DNA of 64,000 nt from assembly GCF_014898055.3 (NCBI RefSeq), contig NW_023605083.1, positions 67,945,715 to 68,009,714 on the forward strand. Direction: 5' to 3'. The stretch is from Talpa occidentalis. Lineage: Eukaryota; Chordata; Mammalia; Eulipotyphla; Talpidae. The notes under the pieces are model-generated. The model searched no databases and was not told the DNA's origin. It saw only the letters and a list, made by a program, of their open reading frames with translations. The translations under genes were made by a program, and so were the position numbers. Position 1 is the stretch's first letter. Each line of letters opens with the position of its first letter. Shown here in pieces: positions 57,779-64,000 of this stretch.

Positions 57779-60395
57779 TACTCTGTTTCAGTACATTCTG
57801 TGGAAGGACAACACTTATTCAGGGTTTCACAGGATATTTATCAATGAATTGGTGTGTGCCTGGAAGAACACATTAAAATTAGCTTTCCCAGAAAAGAAAG
57901 AGAGATCATTGGCTCTGCCCCATACCCTATTTACAGGGAAGCCGGGTTAAGGATCCTTCTAAATTCTCAAGGCAACACTGAAAGTACTGAAGCTACAACA
58001 CACAAAATGAAGGTTTCAGTCTGAACGTGGACACTCCTTCCTCACCTGGTGGGCTGTCGTTCTCCTTACCTTGCTTCCGCCTCTTTCTTCCTGGTTAGAA
58101 CTCTATCTCTTAATTCCTTATCCCAAACTTTTGTGCCCTGAAGCCTTATCAGTTAGTGACAGGCAGTCCTGGGCAGGCAGCCCACTCAGTACCCTGTGAA
58201 TTATGAAGTTTCCATTCTCAAACACAGGCTGTTGTGTACCCAAACTCTTATTCCCTTTAGTAGGAGGAAACTGCTAATTATAGACAGGCGCTCATGGGCT
58301 CTGTGTTCCAAAAAGACCCAGAGCATGTCTTTGTGTCTGGCCGAGCCTAGCAGAGAAAGGCTAAATTGTGTTTGAACGGTTTACAAGGGGAGCGTTAATT
58401 GAGGTATAAAGCCTGTGTCCTTGATCTTCCTGGGACCTGTGGTTCTCTCATTACCTGAGTCCTGTTCTTGATGACACAGGTTGGAGCCAAGCCTGCAGTG
58501 AGTCTTGTGCCAAAGGCACTGAGCAGGACGTCACAGCTGCTGTCCTCTCTCTCTCGCTCCCCCTCCCTCTCCCTTCTTGCTCCACCTCTGAGAGCTCTGC
58601 CTGTGTATATTTGTCACAAACATTTAAGGCTGTCCCAGCCCTGATCTCTGCAGTCCTCTCCCTGTTTTGTAATGCAGGACTGTGTTCTCAGCTTTCAAGT
58701 GCTTCTCTCAGAATTTCAATGCCTCCCTTCTAGAATTGCCCTCTTACCTCCCCCCATAATTTTCTTCTGTCTGTCCTAAATTCCAGCCTCAACTAAGTTC
58801 ACTTAACAGCTGGATTTCCATGTCGTGCAAGATGTCTCATTCATTCATTCATTCATTCTATTTCTCATTCACTCATTTATCAATGCATTTCTCCGCACAT
58901 TCACTCAGTTATACATCTCATTTTCAATCTTTAGTTGATTGGACTCTAGTCTAGTTAAGTGAACTAGAGTCACTGCAGAAATAGAAGGACTCCTGCATTG
59001 ATGTGAGGAGGCTGGAGACAACTGAGGTAGCACCTCCAATTTGTACCACCACCTCTCCTAGACACTTAGTCCAACATTGTTTGCTGATCAAAGGCTGCAT
59101 TTATTGAGCAACTCAGCTTAGTGTAATATAAAATATTTGATTTGGAAGTAAAAGAAAAGCATAACATCAAATTCAGCAATGCTATGTAGCAGTGAGATAA
59201 CTTTGGAAAAAGGACTTGTCTAAGTCTAGAGCATATTTCCATTGCAGAGACATCATGGGAAAGGGATGGTGCATGCAAGTTCTTGGCGCAGGACCTGGTG
59301 CACTGTTGATGTGCAGAGATGGCAACTTCAGCAGCTGCTCATTTGTGAAGTGAAAGGTGGGCTTGTCCCCAGCTGGACAGCATTACCGCTGTGTCCCTGT
59401 GCTGTCTGAGGGCTCACAGATACACTGATGTTCTCACAAAATATACTTGGAATATATTTTGAGGAAGCCTTCAATGACAGATGAAGCCACCAGTGCTTTT
59501 GATCTCCCTGTCACTGCCTGCTGTGGGAGAGCTGGCAGCCCTTGTGTGGGGCAGCCACAATGACATCTGGAGGAGTGAGAGAAATGGGTGAAGAACATGC
59601 ATGGTGGCAGCAACATGGGATCAAATCAGCCAGGGCACAGCCTCCCTGCTTCCACTCTGGAATGCACCCCCCATTTAGAACATTCATGCCATCACTCATT
59701 CACTCACCTGTCTGCTTATAGCATACTTATACTTGATAAGGTAAGCCCTAGACAAGCTTCTGGAGAGGCCTGTGCTATTGCAGCACTTCTCCAGGAAAGG
59801 GAGGTCCTGTTGCCCCAAGAATGTATTCTCCACCCATGGAAATGGCACTTCCCCCTCCCTTTTGACTCATTATCCCCTCATCTTCACCTGTGGCTGACAG
59901 GTCATTGTGCATTTCTAGAAGACAAATGTTCCTTCAAATCTTCTGACAGAGATGCTGCCTTTTGGGAGAATCTTACAATCTCTCTCCTGGACCTAACCAT
60001 ACAGGGGAATCCAGGGACTTTTCTCTTCCCCCCTTAGCATTCAGGGATGAAGGTAAATTGCACTGAACCCACAGTGGCCATGGAAGAGCCTCCAGAGCCA
60101 GAGGCAGTCAGCTACTTAGCCATTTACAGCCCAAATCAGGAGACCAGCAGGAGCCAGGAGGGTTTATTATCTGAGGTAGCTGTTCTCATCTCTCCCTTGA
60201 AACTCAGCTTTCAAATGAGAAGAGATGCTGTACCAGAATGAGAGGACACTTGGGTTCCCCACAGCCAAGGGCAAGGGCCCCTCCGCATGTGTGAGCATGG
60301 ACTGTGTGGTATGTGCCTTTCGTTTGGGCTGGGGTGTGCATGAAAAGGAGCCACTGATGACAGAATTGCTCCTTGTCACTTGAGTAGCACCATGC
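57779..60395. other. Intergenic DNA, no gene seen
   Basis: Unique-looking. About 58230-58450 has the feel of conserved non-coding DNA. An ATTC repeat lies at 58837-58859. The 149-codon frame at 59588-60037 has no domain I recognise and no splice or codon evidence. Confidence 0.4.
58837..58859. repeat. (ATTC)n simple repeat
   Basis: Five ATTC units, followed by diverged copies. Confidence 0.9.
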
Positions 60396-60439
60396 AGTTT
60401 AGAGTTGTCTTGCTCATTGTCCCACCTGATTCTTACAAC

Positions 60440-61148
60440 AATCCTCACAGTCAGAATGGCCCATATCAGAAAGACCAGAAACAGCAAGTGGTGCTGAAGG
60501 TGCAGGGAAAAAGAAGCCCTGGGGCACTATGGGTGGGAATGTACACTAGTCCAGCCCCTGAGGAAAACAGTGGAAAGTTTTCCCGAAACCTAAAAAACAG
60601 ATCTAGCATCTGACCCAGCAATTCCACTCTTAGGTGTCTACCAAAGAATGCAGATGCACTAATTTGAAGGATCTATGAACCCCTGTGTTCACTAGCCTTA
60701 TTTACAATACTCAAGTTACAGAGATAACCTAAGTGCCCAAGAGCGAATGAGTAGATTGAGAAGATGTGGTATATTTACACAATGGAATACCATAAATCTT
60801 GCCATTTGCAACAACATGGATGGAACTGGAAAGGATTAAGCTAAGTGGCATCAGTCAGGCGAAGAAAGACAAAGACCAGATGACTTCACTCATACAGAAA
60901 ACAAATATAAAAAAACAAAGGGTCAGACAGAAACAAATCAAAATCAACTTGAAATCTGACTGCAGAACTGAGGCTACTGGAGGGGATGATGGGGGCGGGG
61001 GGCAGTGGCAACAAAGAAGTGAGGAGATTATGGGTGTTTTGGTGGTGGGCATGGTGTGACACATACATTTGAGGAGGAGTGAACTTACACCCCTAAAGCA
61101 TATACGATCTTATAAACCAACATTACTTCAATAAACAATTAAAAAAAA
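60440..61148 (+). mobile_element. Old L1 3' end
   Basis: L1 order preserved: 'CAGAATGGCCCATATCAG', 'GACCCAGCAATTCCACTCTTAGG', 'AGAAGATGTGGTATATTTACACAATGGAATACC', 'GCCATTTGCAACAACATGGATGGAACTGGA', then 3' UTR with 'GAGATTATGGGTGTTTTGGTGGTGGGCATGGTG' and tail 'TTCAATAAACAATTAAAAAAAATC'. A partner of 42.5-43.1 kb in subfamily. Confidence 0.88.
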
Positions 61149-64000
61149 TCAAACTTAACAAAAAGAAAATCCTCTTGGTTAGTCAGCCCCTTTTACAAGG
61201 GGGAAAACTGAAGCTCAAAGTGACTATGTGTTTTGCTTGAATCATGCAACCGTGAAGTGGTAGAGCTCAATCTGAAATCCAGATCTTCTGACGCAAATGC
61301 AAGGATTTTAGTATACTCATCAAGACTGATGTTCAGGAGTATTTTTCTCCATAGTGATGACATCTATGTTTGCCAAGGATGGACATTTGAGGTCAAGTTG
61401 TTTTTGTGTTCGTTCAGTGAAACTGTAATAGGACATTCCTTATAGCATTGTATAAGAAATGAGAGGATTTCTCGTCAAATTAGCCACCTTACTTCCAAAA
61501 ATTATCTGTTTAAGATAGGAAAACACAAAAAAAAGTACATGCATTTCATAAAAAAAAACATACTCGCATTTACACAGAGCAAAACTTGAAATGTTGAGGG
61601 AAACTATTAGACAGCTAACTTTCTAGGGCATTACTTTCTCATTACTTTCTCAACCGCCTGATTGAGAGGGAGATTTCAATAAATTGATAAGTGGGCTGAG
61701 ACAGAGGACAGATATAGAAGAAGAGCAATGATGGTTTATAAAGTGGTGGAGAATAGTGCTTTTCAAGCTAAGTGCCATTTTCCTCAGCACTTTTTAGGAG
61801 TACATTTTGCTAATGTGGTGTTGTTTGAATAGAATAGAAGAATATGGGGTCCCCAGATCTCTCCTGCCCAGTCCCACTTGAATGCATCAGTCCCAAATCA
61901 ACCACAAAGTGGGCTCTGGGTACCTCGCTAATGGCCCTGCTTGGATAAAGTGAAAGCATCTTAGCCAAGTATTTAAGGCACTTAACATCTTGGCCCTAAT
62001 TAGCCTTTCCAACTTTATCTCTTAGAACTGCCTTTCTTCATGTGAAATTGCTTTGCTTACTTCCCCTTCCCTGCCTTTGTTTACTGACCTTTCCTGCCTT
62101 AGCCACCTTACTCCCACAGTTATCCTTATCCTCAGATTACCAAATGCTAACCTACTCCTGCTTTGGCTGCCTCTTTGTGCATAAGGGGCTACTGGGGGCT
62201 CACCTGCAACCTCTGCCTCAACCTATTTGATACATTACCAGGTAAGATGTAGAACAGTGGACCAGACATTCTGCATCCAACTAGGTTACACACTTATCCC
62301 TGTATGACCGAGATATTGGGTTCCTGCATATTCCAAAGGGAGGGCCTACAGCTCGCATATCATCCCTGGGTCCCTGTCTAAATTTCTTCTGCAAATTCAT
62401 ATTGCTGCAGGACTGATTTTTCTGGCTGTCTCATGGTCCTTTCTCTTCTTTTCAAGGGACCAGATTCTTTCTCTGAGAGGACTCTGATTGGCTGCTAATA
62501 ACTGCCAACTAGGTCTGCTGATATTGACTTCCCTTTGAATATACTAGCTAAGCAGGATTCTCTCTCCTCCCACCCCCCCACATTGTCTCTTTCTGCAAAG
62601 TCAATAATTTGGACTTCCTACCATTTTCTGCCCCTGAGTAACTCTCTGGATTCAGTGTTCCAACCTGCTGAATTGGATATTTTGCTCCCTACTATCTCAG
62701 CTAAGAAGTCTTCTCTGATTCTTCAGTTTCATTTCAACTGATTCTTCCTCCAAGGGATTTCCTTGGCAGGACTGTTATTTTGAAATATGATCCCCTACAG
62801 TGGTGAGCTGGTAAATGTTTATGGAGGAAACAAAGGGTCCTGAAAGTATTGTGATTGTTGATTCCTAGGTATAAACAGCCCCACTATAGTTACTGCCCTG
62901 GTTGGAAGAGATGTGCACCTCGGTCTCTTGCCAGCTGTTGGGCCCTGGCCCTGCCAGACTCCTGCTCCAGATGCCCCAGTCTCCTTCTCTGACAGTCACT
63001 CTTGAATATGACATGATCTACCATTGCTCTGGATATTTGAAAATGCTATTCGACCACCAGTCATATTCTGTTTAAAAATAATTTCTGCCTCTAGTTAAAT
63101 ATTACTTGTACCAGGAAATCACTGCTCCTTTCTGATTTAGATAATCCTGTTATCTTAATGCCTGTTTGCATAGTTGATATTTTTATTGTGTTTGTTTTAG
63201 GGTGATCCTCCCGCTAGACTATGGGCTCTAAGACAGGTCTCATGCTTGTATGAGTTCCCCACCATATCCATAAACTCTAGTGCTGTAGTGAACTCTCAGT
63301 GCATGCCTGTTGACAGCCAGATCATCTTTTACTGGATGATAAACACTTGTCAGCATATTTCCTTTCAAGAATTGGTACATATTTGAAATATATCTATATG
63401 ATATTAAGCAACTAATTGTATTTTTCTTTTTGATTCAGTAGACAGGATGCTCAAGCTGATTTGTTGCTTAAATTTAACAAATTTTCTTCACCAGACACTG
63501 CATATCATATATTTTACTTTGGTCTGGTCCTTTTAGTTTGCCTACATTTGTAGTTTTCAATCTCACTGCAAATATTTCTGAAAGTTGCCTCAAGTTTTCT
63601 GGGTTAGAAAGCAGGATACAGACAAGCATGGGATTCCTCACTGTACTGTTTCATCATTGAACAAGCACCTTCCCATTTCCTAAAGCAAGACCTCACACAT
63701 ACCAGGTTTTGCAGTGAAAAGCTGGGTGACAGGGTAAGGTCTTTATTTTGAAATCATAGGGACCCAGGTTAGAATCCCAGTCTGTCATCAGTTTGCAATG
63801 TGACACAAGTCAGATTAAGTTATCTCTGTGATATAAAGTTTCCTGATCCATTATGGGTGATAATGTATTCCTCGCAGGGTAGTTATAATGGAGATCAAAT
63901 TTGATAATGTGTGTAAGTGCTTAGTAGAGTTTCTGGTACTTGGTGAGTACCTGTCTGGTACATCAATGACAGGTGTAACTGCCAATAATACTACTGAAGA
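61149..64000. other. Intergenic DNA, no gene seen
   Basis: About 61975-62230 and 62380-62750 resemble decayed L2, and 63740-63960 is MIR-like ('GACCCAGGTTAGAATCCCAGTC...GATATAAAGTTTCCTGATCCA...GTGTGTAAGTGCTTAGTAGAG'). No frame shows a domain. Confidence 0.45.

Noticed and set aside
59588..60037. 149-codon frame as a possible gene
   Set aside because: No recognisable domain, no splice context and no promoter; length is within chance for 64 kb.

Overview
The window is placental-mammal nuclear DNA with one recognisable protein-coding gene, Toll-like receptor 4 (TLR4), on the plus strand (coding exons 14343-14438, 19073-19239, 22108-24373). The placental assignment rests on the three-exon TLR4 structure, on L1, L2 and MIR repeats, and on a MER20 hAT element at 46.8 kb, a family known only from placental mammals. 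A tRNA-derived SINE of about 265 bp, present in 11 copies, should fix the lineage. It does not look like carnivore CAN, bat VES, artiodactyl CHR or horse ERE as I know them, so I leave the order open; a bat or pangolin is only a guess.

Layout. 1-14 kb: upstream intergenic DNA with SINEs (two of them nested), two solo LTRs, a decayed L1 and several microsatellites. 14.0-14.34 kb: TLR4 proximal promoter and 5' leader, with a PU.1/IRF-type composite site and upstream ATGs. 14.34-24.37 kb: TLR4, with L2, three SINEs, a hAT-like relic and a GA repeat in intron 1 and an inverted L1 in intron 2. 24.4-64 kb: no recognisable gene. This part holds L1 3' ends of several ages (three L1s in the window have the 5'-inverted structure of twin priming), one solo LTR, L2, MIR, MER20, simple repeats, and unique stretches that may include regulatory DNA, notably a CpG-rich patch with a TATA-like motif near 55.0-55.3 kb and a pair of RFX X-box-like motifs near 50.0-50.3 kb.

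The TLR4 reading frame is intact: 96 + 167 + 2266 coding bases give 842 residues, against 839 in human. It has signal peptide, leucine-rich ectodomain, transmembrane helix and TIR domain in order, and the key TIR proline is present. Nothing suggests a pseudogene.

I found no new multi-gene system. The points most worth checking are the strong-context overlapping upstream ORF in the TLR4 leader, the CpG-rich TATA-containing patch, and the three twin-primed L1 insertions.
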